34,289 bases of DNA from an uncultured Sulfurimonas sp. Lineage in GTDB: Bacteria > Campylobacterota > Campylobacteria > Campylobacterales > Sulfurimonadaceae. The notes under the pieces are model-generated. The model had not been told where the DNA came from. It searched no databases and worked only from the letters and a program-made list of their open reading frames with translations. Both the position numbers and the translations under genes were made by a program. Positions 8,712-16,815 of this stretch are shown piece by piece (positions within the stretch are counted from its first letter, which is position 1; each line of letters opens with the position of its first letter). The DNA lies in the NCBI GenBank assembly GCA_937900945.1, contig CALCGG010000191.1, positions 1 to 34,289 of the forward strand, given 5' to 3'.

Positions 8712-9140
8712 ATGTTAAATACTATTATCGAAGCTTCAGAAAACTTTTGTATTCACCAAATTGCCCAACCGCATGAGACAAATGATACAATCAGTAAAAA
8801 GAGAACACTTATTGCTTATATAGACATAGAAACAAAAATGGCTAAAAAACATCGGATTTATATAGCTTCTGAGTCAAACTTTATTCAAAGAATTGCCAAA
8901 CTTTTCTTAGAAGAAGATGAAAGTGATGAGGATACTTTAGTTGATATGTTGTTAGAAACGGTAAACCTCATTGTGGGAAGTGCTAAAGTTATTGCAGAAG
9001 AAAGTAATGGCAATCAATTTGTCATCAGCACTCCAAAATTTCTTAAATCAAGTATATTTGATTTAGAATACGACGAAGTAAAAACTATTAAAATAAAAGA
9101 TGATGAAATGATTATTGCAATCAAGGAGCTAAGAACTTAA
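8712..9140 (+). CDS. cheX: CheX/CheC-like CheY-P phosphatase
   Basis: A 142-residue cytosolic protein. The segment LLETVNLIVGSAK (about residues 80-92) matches the E-x-x-N-x-x-x-G active-site helix of the CheC/CheX/FliY family; Glu82 and Asn85 fit the pair that positions water on the phospho-aspartate of CheY. There is one such helix, as in CheX, rather than two as in CheC. The role, inferred from the family, is to switch off CheY-P and so reset flagellar rotation. It is the first gene of a three-gene operon, and its TAA stop is followed directly by the fliN ATG. The family call is good; the exact subfamily is less sure. Confidence 0.78.
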   Translation: MLNTIIEASENFCIHQIAQPHETNDTISKKRTLIAYIDIETKMAKKHRIYIASESNFIQRIAKLFLEEDESDEDTLVDMLLETVNLIVGSAKVIAEESNGNQFVISTPKFLKSSIFDLEYDEVKTIKIKDDEMIIAIKELRT

Positions 9141-9482
9141 ATGGCTAAGAAAAATAAATATCATTATGCTGAAACAGAAATTCCATTTGATATAAAAACT
9201 GAACTATCATGGATGAATTATTCAGGCTTATTGGATATGGAAGTTGAGTTTATAGCTGATTTAGGTGAAACAGAACTAACAATAGCTGAGATACTAAAGC
9301 TGGCCAAAGGCTCTATTATTGATCTCAAAAAACCAGCTGGTGAGAGCGTTGAGTCTTACGTAAATGGTCGTATACTGGGCAAAGGTGAGGTTATGGTTTA
9401 CGAAAAGAATCTTGCCATCCGTATCAATGAGATTTTAGATTCCAGCGCAGTTCTATACCACCTATCAAAAGAGAGATTATGA
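9141..9482 (+). CDS. fliN: Flagellar motor switch protein FliN
   Basis: FliN forms the lower part of the C-ring, binds CheY-P and helps dock the export ATPase complex. The 113-residue protein has a short charged N-terminus and one SpoA domain over about residues 35-110. Diagnostic text includes FIADLGETELTIAEIL, KPAGESVESYVNGR and LGKGEVMVYEKNLAIRI, which is strongly FliN-like. The gene abuts cheX upstream (TAAATG) and overlaps the following fliO by four bases, so all three are translationally coupled. Confidence 0.95.
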   Translation: MAKKNKYHYAETEIPFDIKTELSWMNYSGLLDMEVEFIADLGETELTIAEILKLAKGSIIDLKKPAGESVESYVNGRILGKGEVMVYEKNLAIRINEILDSSAVLYHLSKERL

Positions 9483-10381
9483 TTAAATATTTTCTTATTT
9501 TAGCATTAGCATTATCACTTAATGCTGCAAAAATCTTGAGTTATAACATCTATGACAGAACGGACAGAGTGGATGTAATGATTACGTTTGACACTCCATA
9601 CGATGGAATTATAAAGCAAAGTATCACCAAATCAAAAATCATTATAAAGCTTCAAGATGCTTCCATAGAATCAGAAAAAACAAAAGAATTAGCATCACCC
9701 TTCTTGAATGTACTTAGCATAACCCCTATGGCAGACTATACAATAGTAGCAGCCTCAGTTCCACTCGCAACAAAACTCAAAGCATCAAAAACATCCGATG
9801 GATATGGTTTACGATTAAGATTTACTAAAAACAATACGACAAAAACCAACAATCAATCTAAAACACAAGAGAATAACCCATTTGCAGCACTTCCAACAAA
9901 AAGAGACGCTGGAATGCAGAAAAACTATTACATAGTGGTCTCCATTCTGATAATTGGAATTCTAATATTGTTTTTTATCAAAAAAAAGGTGACTCCCGGG
10001 AAGAAAGAAAAGCAACAGAACTCATGGTTGTTTAAAGCCAATGCGAATGATGAAAGTGAAAAAAATGCAAATCACACATCGAGTTTTACTGAAAATGTAT
10101 CTATTAGATTTCAAAAAAATATCAATGAAGAAAATAGTGTTGTAATGCTTGATTTTGGTCAGCAAAGTTATTTAGTACTCATGGGTAAAAACAACATTTT
10201 ACTAGATAAGTTTACAGACAACAAACCTGAAACACAAGAAGACTTTGAAACAATTCTTCAAAATAGACATCAGGAACTTGATGATTTCATAAGAGTTGAG
10301 AGTACTACCACAAGGACTTCACCAAAAGAACCACTACAAGCATACAAAGAACGTGCTGCTTCTATTATTTACGAGTCTTAA
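9479..10381 (+). CDS. fliO: Long FliO-type flagellar export-gate protein with periplasmic AMIN-like domain
   Basis: 300 residues: a cleavable or anchoring N-terminal hydrophobic segment (1-17), a beta-rich periplasmic region (about 18-117), a linker, one membrane segment (about 149-168) and a cytoplasmic tail. In the tail, SVVMLDFGQQSYLVLMG followed by NNILLDKF (about 220-245) resembles the conserved FliO cytoplasmic motif. Helicobacter FliO proteins are likewise long, with a large periplasmic part, and are encoded beside fliN (from memory). FliO helps assemble the FliP/Q/R export gate. The periplasmic piece, with VDVMITFDTP and KSKIIIKLQDA, is reminiscent of AMIN domains that bind envelope components; that is my inference. 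It overlaps fliN by four bases and ends three bases from the convergent gene at 10385. Confidence 0.68.
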   Translation: MIKYFLILALALSLNAAKILSYNIYDRTDRVDVMITFDTPYDGIIKQSITKSKIIIKLQDASIESEKTKELASPFLNVLSITPMADYTIVAASVPLATKLKASKTSDGYGLRLRFTKNNTTKTNNQSKTQENNPFAALPTKRDAGMQKNYYIVVSILIIGILILFFIKKKVTPGKKEKQQNSWLFKANANDESEKNANHTSSFTENVSIRFQKNINEENSVVMLDFGQQSYLVLMGKNNILLDKFTDNKPETQEDFETILQNRHQELDDFIRVESTTTRTSPKEPLQAYKERAASIIYES

Positions 10382-10384
10382 AGC

Positions 10385-11524
10385 TTAGGAATATGTTTGA
10401 TTCTCAAAATTATCTTTAAGAAGTTTATTGATAGTTTTGATATGAGATGAATTTAGCTCGTATTTACTATCCATAATTTTATTGGAATGATAAACTTCAG
10501 TAACAGTAATCCCAAATGGATCTTTTTTCTCTTTACAAAGCACTCCATTATCATCAAAATAATATAAATATAATATTTTACGGGTTTTTTGCAGATAGTA
10601 AGTTAAAATAATTTCATCAGTATGCTTCTTTTCAATAGCCACAACAACTCTTTGATCAGCACTGTAGTCACCTTCCAAGTCAATAATTTGTCTTGCTTCT
10701 TCGATATTTAAAAATCCTATATAAAACTTATTATACAAGTCGTGATATCTTTGAATTTTAGTATTCATCAAAAAGGACATGTCTAATATGTGTTTTTGAT
10801 TACTTCTTAATGTTTTAGTTATCCAGGACATAGTGTTGTAATATCTAAAGGGATGAAGCTTTAATCTATGTGCTTCTATCATTTTTTTAGAATTTGTAAT
10901 AACTTTTGGTTTTAATGCTTTTGCATCTGTATTTTTTATATATTCAAGTACATTTTGTGCAGAAAATTCGTTTGTAAACCACACCTTGCAATAATCTGGA
11001 AATTGCTTTGTACCAGTTGCTCCGTCATTCAATATAATAAGTGCTTTAATTTCATAATTTGGAAAAATTATCTCCAAAAGAGCTTTCTTTTTTCTAAGCC
11101 TTTTTCTTAATTTTAAAACGGATTTTACCAATGTCATCTCAACAAAATAAAGTTCGTTTTTCACTAAAAACATAGCATCAAACTCACTGATTTCTTTACT
11201 CTTTGTTCTATATACAATTTGCTGCTTTTCACTAATGGACAGTGTGTTTGCGAAAGCTTTTTCTTTTGTTTGATGAAACCCTTTTAAAACGAATCTATCT
11301 ATTTCATTACTTTGTGCAGCATATTTTAAAAGCTTTTCATAAATAAAATTTTCAAAAACCTCACCTTCGAAAGAACGGTAAGAGCTAAGATAAGCAGGAT
11401 CATCTTCTTGAATCCCTTTTTTTATCAAAGATAAAAGATGTTTTGAGTTGTAGTCATAGTGATATATATTATCATATATATCACTATCATCAAGCGTTTT
11501 AATTGAATCGCTAATCTCCAACAT
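10385..11524 (-). CDS. Conserved protein of unknown function with PD-(D/E)xK nuclease-like motif
   Basis: A soluble protein of 379 residues that I do not recognise as a named family. Residues 52-65 (EGEVFENFIYEKLL) and 114-131 (EFDAMFL, then ELYFVEMT) have the layout of a PD-(D/E)xK nuclease core: a helix with Glu, a strand with Asp116, then a strand with Glu129-Met-Thr131. The usual Lys after the acidic residue is Thr here, with Lys135 nearby. A very basic helix follows (about 137-147, RKRLRKKK). CARF-associated nucleases such as Card1 have a similar core, but I see no clear CARF domain. The C-terminal third is beta-rich, with YYLQKTRKILYLYYFDDNG. It is last in the accD operon, and its ATG directly follows the dusB TAG. 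Nuclease activity is unproven. Confidence 0.6.
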   Translation of the reverse strand: MLEISDSIKTLDDSDIYDNIYHYDYNSKHLLSLIKKGIQEDDPAYLSSYRSFEGEVFENFIYEKLLKYAAQSNEIDRFVLKGFHQTKEKAFANTLSISEKQQIVYRTKSKEISEFDAMFLVKNELYFVEMTLVKSVLKLRKRLRKKKALLEIIFPNYEIKALIILNDGATGTKQFPDYCKVWFTNEFSAQNVLEYIKNTDAKALKPKVITNSKKMIEAHRLKLHPFRYYNTMSWITKTLRSNQKHILDMSFLMNTKIQRYHDLYNKFYIGFLNIEEARQIIDLEGDYSADQRVVVAIEKKHTDEIILTYYLQKTRKILYLYYFDDNGVLCKEKKDPFGITVTEVYHSNKIMDSKYELNSSHIKTINKLLKDNFENQTYS

Positions 11525-12475
11525 CTAAACCAACTCACCGGTTTTAAAAAATTGGTCTATAACATCTCTGCTCTGTGAAACATCATCTATGCGATTTACA
11601 TCATTTCTAAGTATGGATGCTCCTCTATAACCTTTTGAATAAGTATGCACATGTTTTCTAAACATGGCAACCCCATGATTTCCGTAAAACTCTATCATCT
11701 TGTCGAAATGCTCCATGATAATTTCATGCTTAAGTGCATTATCGATATCAAATTCTCCGGAGCGAAGTTGGTGAAAGATCCAAGGAGCACCAACAGCACC
11801 GCGACCTATCATCACTCCATCTGCTCCAGTATGTTCTAAAACCCACTTAGCCTTGCCAAAAGAGTCAATATCTCCATTAGCAATAACCGGAATGGATATA
11901 GCCTCCTTTATCTCTCTTATTGCATCATAGTCAACAGCGGCTTTAAACTTTCCTGCACGTGTTCTTCCATGAACTGCAATAAAATCAGCTCCGCTGTCTT
12001 CGACCATTTTTGCTATATCAATATGATTTTTTTCTTCAAACCCTAACCTGATTTTTACACTGGTAAGACTTTTGTTTGATGTATCTTTTATAGTTCGTAT
12101 AATTTCACCCATAAGAGGCAGGTTTAAAAGTAACGAACTTCCACTTCCATGACCAACAACTTTTGGAACCGGACAACCACAGTTTAAATCAATTATATCA
12201 ATACCGTCATAATCATTTAAAATTTCAACAGCTCTTTTTACAACATCTACCTCTGCTCCTGCAATTTGAACAGAGTATGGGTCTTCATTAGGGCTTTTTT
12301 TCAACATGTGGAAAGTTTTTTCAGATCCATGGACAAGGGCATTTGAACTAAGCATCTCGCTCACAGTAAGGTCTGCGCCAAATTTCTTAACAACACTTCT
12401 AAACGGAAGGTCTGTAAATCCAGCAAGAGGAGCTAAAACATATATTGGTTTTTCAAAAGAGAGGTTTTTTAACAA
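11525..12475 (-). CDS. dus: tRNA-dihydrouridine synthase (DusB/NifR3 family)
   Basis: An FMN enzyme that reduces uridine to dihydrouridine in tRNA using NADPH. The protein has 316 residues, normal for the family. The N-terminus VLAPLAGFTDLPFR is the FMN-binding strand and loop. DLNCGCPVPKVV holds the catalytic cysteine (Cys101, in GCP). AVHGRTRAGKFKAAVDY and PVIANGDIDS with DGVMIGRGAVGAPWIF are the other flavin and phosphate-binding segments. The text after the catalytic Cys (VVGHGSGSSLL instead of KKVN..AGSALL) is a variant I associate with epsilon sequences. It starts 30 bases after the LapA-like gene, and its stop touches the start of the next gene. Which uridine is modified cannot be read from sequence. 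Confidence 0.93.
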   Translation of the reverse strand: MLKNLSFEKPIYVLAPLAGFTDLPFRSVVKKFGADLTVSEMLSSNALVHGSEKTFHMLKKSPNEDPYSVQIAGAEVDVVKRAVEILNDYDGIDIIDLNCGCPVPKVVGHGSGSSLLLNLPLMGEIIRTIKDTSNKSLTSVKIRLGFEEKNHIDIAKMVEDSGADFIAVHGRTRAGKFKAAVDYDAIREIKEAISIPVIANGDIDSFGKAKWVLEHTGADGVMIGRGAVGAPWIFHQLRSGEFDIDNALKHEIIMEHFDKMIEFYGNHGVAMFRKHVHTYSKGYRGASILRNDVNRIDDVSQSRDVIDQFFKTGELV

Positions 12476-12505
12476 GCCAGCACCTCCGTTTGAGTGGTTA
12501 TTTTA

Positions 12506-13522
12506 TTAAACAAATAAATTAATGTTGAAATTTTTATTACACTCTTTAAGTGCTCTGTATGCTTTAAAATTCAAAAATTCATCAGGCTGTGAATTTTCCA
12601 AAATTTCATCTGCCGGTGATAATATTTCTAAATCAAATAATGTTAACAAGTATGAATCCATAGCTTTTTCATTGGCTTCACCAATTATCTCAAACAGTTT
12701 TATTCTTTGCTCAGGAACCATGCATTTTGATAGAATTGATGCTATTTTCAAGAAATCTTCTTTCTCTAATTTTAAAGAATTAAACAGCTCTATTAAAACA
12801 TCATTGATGATTTCGAGACCATCTTCTTTACGGTTCACCCTATTTAATATTTCAAAAAGTGCTGTTTTAGTTAGAAGTCTTTTATGCTTTTCAATCATAT
12901 TTAAAGATGCTGTTTTAACATACTCGGCATAGACTTCTTCGCATAATGAGGGAGCATACTTATTTGAGTGACCTAGTATATCTTCAGCACTAATATCACC
13001 TTTTTTGTATTTATTTCTTTCATTTTGAATCACTATCTCGTTATCCAAAGATAAAGAGTACTTTTTCAAATCAACTACATTTCCATTTTTTACATCATTG
13101 ACAAGACTTATAACACTGTTTATCTTTTCATTTGATGTATCACTCTTTAAAGCTTCTTTTGGAACTACACTTACATTATTTAACAGTGAATTTAAAAATG
13201 AATATCTCTCAGTCTTAAAAGAATGTTTTCTATTTTCTTTACCAAGAAAAGCATCAACTATAGAATCTATAAATTTTTCATAATCTTTTTCATATTTACG
13301 AAGTTTTAAATTACCTAACATAGAATAAAAAGAGATATGAACAACACTCGCAATATACAAAAGTACAAGAGGAACGCTCACCCACATAGCGATAGACAAA
13401 GATGGCAATTGTACACCAAAGAAGTTCAAACTTATAGTGTCTTGTGTGATATAGGCAAAAATATACCACCCTACTAAAATAATAAATATAAATGAAGCTA
13501 TCGTGTATCTTTTTATATGCAT
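12506..13522 (-). CDS. Two-helix membrane protein with LapA-like N-terminus and long helical cytoplasmic tail
   Basis: 338 residues. Two membrane segments lie at about 8-27 and 43-64, joined by a short loop with TQDTISLNFFGVQLP. That is the look of the LapA (DUF1049) domain found in envelope and LPS-assembly proteins. The remaining 270 residues are mostly charged helices and should face the cytoplasm. Two short repeat-like blocks, LIELFNSLKLEKEDFLKIA and LLTLFDLEILSPADEIL, hint at helical-repeat packing. C. jejuni has, from memory, an equivalent membrane protein between its dksA-like and dus genes, so the gene is conserved by position. No enzymatic motif is visible. The role is unknown; a link to envelope assembly is only a suggestion from the N-terminus. 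Confidence 0.6.
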   Translation of the reverse strand: MHIKRYTIASFIFIILVGWYIFAYITQDTISLNFFGVQLPSLSIAMWVSVPLVLLYIASVVHISFYSMLGNLKLRKYEKDYEKFIDSIVDAFLGKENRKHSFKTERYSFLNSLLNNVSVVPKEALKSDTSNEKINSVISLVNDVKNGNVVDLKKYSLSLDNEIVIQNERNKYKKGDISAEDILGHSNKYAPSLCEEVYAEYVKTASLNMIEKHKRLLTKTALFEILNRVNRKEDGLEIINDVLIELFNSLKLEKEDFLKIASILSKCMVPEQRIKLFEIIGEANEKAMDSYLLTLFDLEILSPADEILENSQPDEFLNFKAYRALKECNKNFNINLFV

Positions 13523-13537
13523 GTTGTTTTCCTTAAA

Positions 13538-13888
13538 TTATCTAGATTTTTCTACAATTTCTCTACAGTCTATACAATATATAGCATGTGGCTTTACTTT
13601 TAAGCGCTGAAATCCTATGAGATCTTCACACATCTCGCATACACCATAAGTACGATTTGCTATCTTGCCTAAGGTTACACCAATTTCCTGTAGTTCTTTT
13701 TCCTGCTGCTGTACGATAGCACTTTCAATCATTGAATTATTGTTAGCAGATGCATGGTCACCCTCATCGTTTAATTCTAATGAACTAAGTTGATTTAGTT
13801 CATTATGGACACCCATGATGTTTTTTATTATCTGCACTTTACGACTCTCTAAGATATCTTTAAAGTATTTCAATTCACTATCTTGCAC
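13538..13888 (-). CDS. dksA: DksA/TraR-family zinc-finger RNA polymerase regulator
   Basis: A 116-residue protein that would enter the RNA polymerase secondary channel and alter initiation at rRNA and stress genes. It has a coiled-coil N-terminal half, with the tip motif DEGDHA (Asp41, Asp44, Ala46) matching the DxxDxA motif needed for DksA activity. A four-cysteine zinc finger follows (C84, C87, C105, C108) and then a short C-terminal helix. It is shorter than E. coli DksA (151 residues), as is usual in Campylobacterota. Spacing is 15 bases to the gene on each side. Because the tip residues are kept, ppGpp-linked regulation is plausible, though the exact targets are unknown. Confidence 0.92.
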   Translation of the reverse strand: MQDSELKYFKDILESRKVQIIKNIMGVHNELNQLSSLELNDEGDHASANNNSMIESAIVQQQEKELQEIGVTLGKIANRTYGVCEMCEDLIGFQRLKVKPHAIYCIDCREIVEKSR

Positions 13889-13903
13889 TTAACGTCCCCT
13901 CTT

Positions 13904-14362
13904 TTATTTATGATATGGATGATTACTCAATATAGAAAAACCTCTATAAATCTGCTCAAGCAAAACTACTTTTGCTATTTTATGACTCATAGTTAAATTT
14001 CCTAAACTTATAACAGCATTAGTTTTTTTTAAAAAACTATCTTCAAAACCATAGGCTCCGCCTATGAAAAATTTAATCGACATTTTATCATTTAATAGCT
14101 TACTAAATTCAAAACTATCGATTAATTTTCCAGCAGGATGCAAACTGATGCAAAAACCATTAGCAAGATAGGGTTCTAGAGCCCTTGTATATGCCTGCTG
14201 TGAGGCTTCTGGTGAAATAGTGTGTGATTTTGCTACATCTTTTGGAAAAAGTTCATTTTCATCTACTTTTGCAAAGCGGGAAATCATTTTAGTCAACTCT
14301 TTATATAAAGGGTCATATATAGATCTTTCCTTTTTTGCTATTGAGATGATATCGATATTCAT
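13904..14362 (-). CDS. rlmH: 23S rRNA pseudouridine-1915 N3-methyltransferase RlmH
   Basis: A SPOUT-class methyltransferase that methylates pseudouridine 1915 in helix 69 of 23S rRNA on assembled ribosomes. 152 residues, normal length. The knot region is clear: [11 protein letters not shown] (about 98-108), [28 protein letters not shown] (about 118-145) and the invariant C-terminus HPYHK. The start overlaps the end of thiE by four bases (ATGA), so translation is coupled. Confidence 0.96.
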   Translation of the reverse strand: MNIDIISIAKKERSIYDPLYKELTKMISRFAKVDENELFPKDVAKSHTISPEASQQAYTRALEPYLANGFCISLHPAGKLIDSFEFSKLLNDKMSIKFFIGGAYGFEDSFLKKTNAVISLGNLTMSHKIAKVVLLEQIYRGFSILSNHPYHK

Positions 14363-14922
14363 GATAAAAGTCCGCTTCCGATAACATGATAAGTTATATG
14401 ATTAAAAACATCGCTTTTTTTCACACCGCCAATTGCTGCTACAAAATGCTTAGATTTTGATGCTATTGAGTCCAGTTCATCACCTAAAACAGAAAGAACA
14501 TCTTTTTTTGTATTAGTATTTCTAAAGGCACCTAAGCCAATATAATTCAAATCAAGTTCATTTGCTTGCATTACTTCTGCTTCATTATGGGTAGATATTC
14601 CAATAATCTTATCTTTACCGATGGCACTTCTAATAATCCCCAGTGCTTTAAAAATATCAGAATCTATTTGCCTTAAATCTTCTTGACCTAGGTGAACTCC
14701 ATCACAAAATTCAATAAGCTCGTAAGCATCATTAACAATCAAAAAACCGTCAAATTGTTTTCTTATTTGTATGAGTTGTTGTTTGATAAAAGCAATATCA
14801 GAATTCTTATTTCTGTACTGAATTATCTCGGCAGAATTTTGTTTTGCAATTTCAACGAATTCTTCTAATGTAACATTATTTTCATCAAGAAGTTCCTGAT
14901 CGCAAAGTGCATATAATCGCAT
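14359..14922 (-). CDS. thiE: Thiamine phosphate synthase-family protein (ThiE/TenI)
   Basis: A TIM-barrel protein of 187 residues. ThiE joins hydroxymethylpyrimidine diphosphate to thiazole phosphate. Landmarks: IIQYRNK (QxRxK, residues about 34-40), the diphosphate/Mg-related [36 protein letters not shown] and AIGGV. It is some 20 residues shorter than typical ThiE, and the usual GP.F.T.TK loop reads GAFRNTNTK, with Ala in place of Pro. The C-terminal GVAVVSA helix is also degenerate. Substrate-binding residues are mostly kept, so activity is plausible, but a TenI-like role cannot be excluded. No other thiamine gene is in the window. It lies eight bases after accD and overlaps rlmH. Confidence 0.75.
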   Translation of the reverse strand: MRLYALCDQELLDENNVTLEEFVEIAKQNSAEIIQYRNKNSDIAFIKQQLIQIRKQFDGFLIVNDAYELIEFCDGVHLGQEDLRQIDSDIFKALGIIRSAIGKDKIIGISTHNEAEVMQANELDLNYIGLGAFRNTNTKKDVLSVLGDELDSIASKSKHFVAAIGGVKKSDVFNHITYHVIGSGLLS

Positions 14923-14930
14923 ATAATAAC

Positions 14931-15776
14931 TTAGCTTACTTTTAACAACGTTAACATATCTGAAAGTGTCTTTTTTAATTCGTTTCTATTCACGACCATG
15001 TCAATAGAACCTTTTTGCAGCAAAAACTCTGCCCGCTGAAAACCGTCCGGTAAATCAGAGCCTATTGTTTGTTTAATAACTCTCTGTCCGGCAAAGCCGA
15101 TAAGTGCACCTGGTTCAGCGATAATAATATCACCCAAAGTTGCAAAGGATGCGCTCACTCCGCCCATAGTCGGATCAGTTAAGACAGATATATACGGAAT
15201 ATTATGATTCGCCAACTTTGCCAATGCGGCAGAGGTTTTACTCATTTGCATAAGTGAATACGTGCTCTCCTGCATTCTTGCACCGCCACTTGCACTTATG
15301 ATAATCAGACCTTCTTTTTTCTCTATGGCACGGTTTACAGCGCGAACAATTTTTTCACCTTCAACTGAACCTAAGGAACCGCCCATAAAAGCAAAATCAA
15401 AAATAACAAGCTGAGCAGGCACGTCATGAATCTTACACTCACCACTCACAACAGAGGAACTTCTTCCAGTTTTATTTACACCCTCTTCTACTCTTTTTAC
15501 ATATGATTTTTTATCTACAAAGCTTAATGGGTCAACAGGTTTTAAGTTGTCATCAAATTCTACAAAAGTGCCTTCATCTACTAAAAGTTCCAATCTTTCT
15601 TTAACGCCTAAACGAAAATGGTAACCACATTTTGGGCATACATATTTTTGATTTTCTACTTCTTTGTAATACATCAAAGCTTGACATGACTGACATTTAA
15701 TCCAATGGGCCGGAGCTTCACTTTTCGTTGCTTGTTGTCTTGTATCTGTTTTGGTAAAAAGGTTTAAGAGGTTCAA
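14931..15776 (-). CDS. accD: Acetyl-CoA carboxylase carboxyltransferase subunit beta
   Basis: AccD with AccA transfers carboxyl from biotin-BCCP to acetyl-CoA, giving malonyl-CoA for fatty acid synthesis. The protein has 281 residues, normal. A four-cysteine zinc ribbon (C28, C31, C47, C50) opens the protein. The crotonase-like core carries GGSLGSVEGEKI, IIISASGGARMQES and YISVLTDPTMGGVSAS, which bind the carboxyl donor and CoA. GALIGFAGQRVIKQT is another family block. It is the first gene of a seven-gene operon, with a TATAAT box about 30 bases upstream of its ATG. Confidence 0.97.
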   Translation of the reverse strand: MNLLNLFTKTDTRQQATKSEAPAHWIKCQSCQALMYYKEVENQKYVCPKCGYHFRLGVKERLELLVDEGTFVEFDDNLKPVDPLSFVDKKSYVKRVEEGVNKTGRSSSVVSGECKIHDVPAQLVIFDFAFMGGSLGSVEGEKIVRAVNRAIEKKEGLIIISASGGARMQESTYSLMQMSKTSAALAKLANHNIPYISVLTDPTMGGVSASFATLGDIIIAEPGALIGFAGQRVIKQTIGSDLPDGFQRAEFLLQKGSIDMVVNRNELKKTLSDMLTLLKVS

Positions 15777-15806
15777 AAAAAATCCTTACATTTATAAATA
15801 ATTTTG

Positions 15807-15812
15807 ATTATA
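15807..15812 (-). promoter_or_regulatory. Predicted -10 box of the accD operon
   Basis: The minus strand reads TATAAT here, inside the 80-base gap between gspJ and accD. A good -35 is absent, and the upstream stretch is A/T-rich. It would start a transcript running accD through the gene at 10385. No strong terminator for the T2SS operon is visible in the same gap, so some read-through from gspJ is possible. Confidence 0.6.
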
Positions 15813-15856
15813 CAATATTTACACTTATTTTTAAAAGATTTAAAATATAAATAGGC

Positions 15857-16393
15857 CTAATTTTCTAATGTTTTTATTTTCAGTAATATTTCTTCATCGC
15901 TTTTTTTAAAATCAATATGAACTAAATATAATTCAGGTACCGAACTATTATGTATTGCAGTGGTATTATCCTCATTAGACTTGTAAATTCTAAAACTATT
16001 TACTTCACCAAGAAAATCAACACTAAAATCACTACCTGCATTCAAAGGATAGGTTAATTTTTTGAATGATTCCAGCCTGTATAATTTAGAGTTATTTACT
16101 ATATAGGCTATATATGGATTGTACATTTTATGCAGAGAGTTTGAACTCTGCATGAGCACCATATCCTCTTTTTTATCCTGATTTAAAATAGTTGTAGAAT
16201 GAGATAAAGCTAAAGAAAAATCCAGAAAAACAACCTTTTTTATTAGCTGTTCATCTTTTATTTGACTCAGTTCATTTTTATAAAATTTATTTGAGAGATT
16301 TAATGATGCGTAACTTTTGTATAAAAATAGCATCATGATAGATAAGATAGTTATAGAAATAAGTAATTCTATGAGTGTAAAAGCTTTTCTCAT
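15857..16393 (-). CDS. gspJ: T2SS minor pseudopilin, GspJ-like
   Basis: 178 residues with a class III prepilin leader: MRKA then FTLIELLISITILSIMMLFLYKSYA, with cleavage expected after Ala4 and Glu at position +5. The long hydrophobic helix is followed by a soluble C-terminal domain with no recognisable enzyme motif. Its length fits GspJ (about 195) better than GspI (about 125), and it is the last gene of the operon, right after the GspI-like gene, overlapping it by four bases (ATGA). GspJ helps cap the pseudopilus with GspI and GspK. The I/J assignment rests on size and order. Confidence 0.72.
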   Translation of the reverse strand: MRKAFTLIELLISITILSIMMLFLYKSYASLNLSNKFYKNELSQIKDEQLIKKVVFLDFSLALSHSTTILNQDKKEDMVLMQSSNSLHKMYNPYIAYIVNNSKLYRLESFKKLTYPLNAGSDFSVDFLGEVNSFRIYKSNEDNTTAIHNSSVPELYLVHIDFKKSDEEILLKIKTLEN

Positions 16394-16815
16394 TGTATTC
16401 TAATCCTAAGCAGTGCATTTGATGAGTTGTCCACTTTTAGAATCGTTTTTCCCAGTTCAAGAATCATATTTGAACTAGTGTCTGAACCTTCTTCAGTGGC
16501 ATCATCACTTTCACTCATATCTATCTGCTTAACAATTTGATATAACACTTCAACTCTCATATCTTTGAGATTTCTTCTGAGGTCATCTTCAACGGTAAAC
16601 TCACTGATTAAATTATCCAGATGAATACTTTTATTTTCTAAGCCATAAGCCTGATTTGAGATAAAAAATGAGGAGTATTGATTTGTTTTTGTTTTTTCTT
16701 TAAAAATTGAGAAGATATGATTACTGTTTGCATACATCTGAAGAAGTGCCATGATAACAACTGATATAATCATAACAGCCACCATGACTTCTATAAGAGT
16801 AAATCCTTTACGCAT
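16390..16815 (-). CDS. gspI: T2SS minor pseudopilin, GspI-like
   Basis: 141 residues. The prepilin leader is MRKG then FTLIEVMVAVMIISVVIMALL, with the classical Gly at -1 and Glu at +5, followed by a small soluble domain. It is the only pseudopilin in this operon that keeps Gly at -1. GspI normally starts the pseudopilus tip by pairing with GspJ. Its start overlaps the gspE stop by eight bases, and its end overlaps gspJ. A PilV-like name would also fit the leader, but the T2SS context decides for GspI. Confidence 0.72.
   Translation of the reverse strand: MRKGFTLIEVMVAVMIISVVIMALLQMYANSNHIFSIFKEKTKTNQYSSFFISNQAYGLENKSIHLDNLISEFTVEDDLRRNLKDMRVEVLYQIVKQIDMSESDDATEEGSDTSSNMILELGKTILKVDNSSNALLRIRIQ

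Noticed and set aside
10385-11524. CRISPR-accessory (Card1/Can2-like) nuclease
   Set aside because: The motif layout is similar, but there is no visible CARF domain, no CRISPR array and no cas gene; the neighbours are housekeeping genes.
15843-15862. TAGGCCTA palindrome at the end of gspJ as a terminator
   Set aside because: It has no loop, overlaps the stop codon and is not followed by a T-run; it is probably chance.
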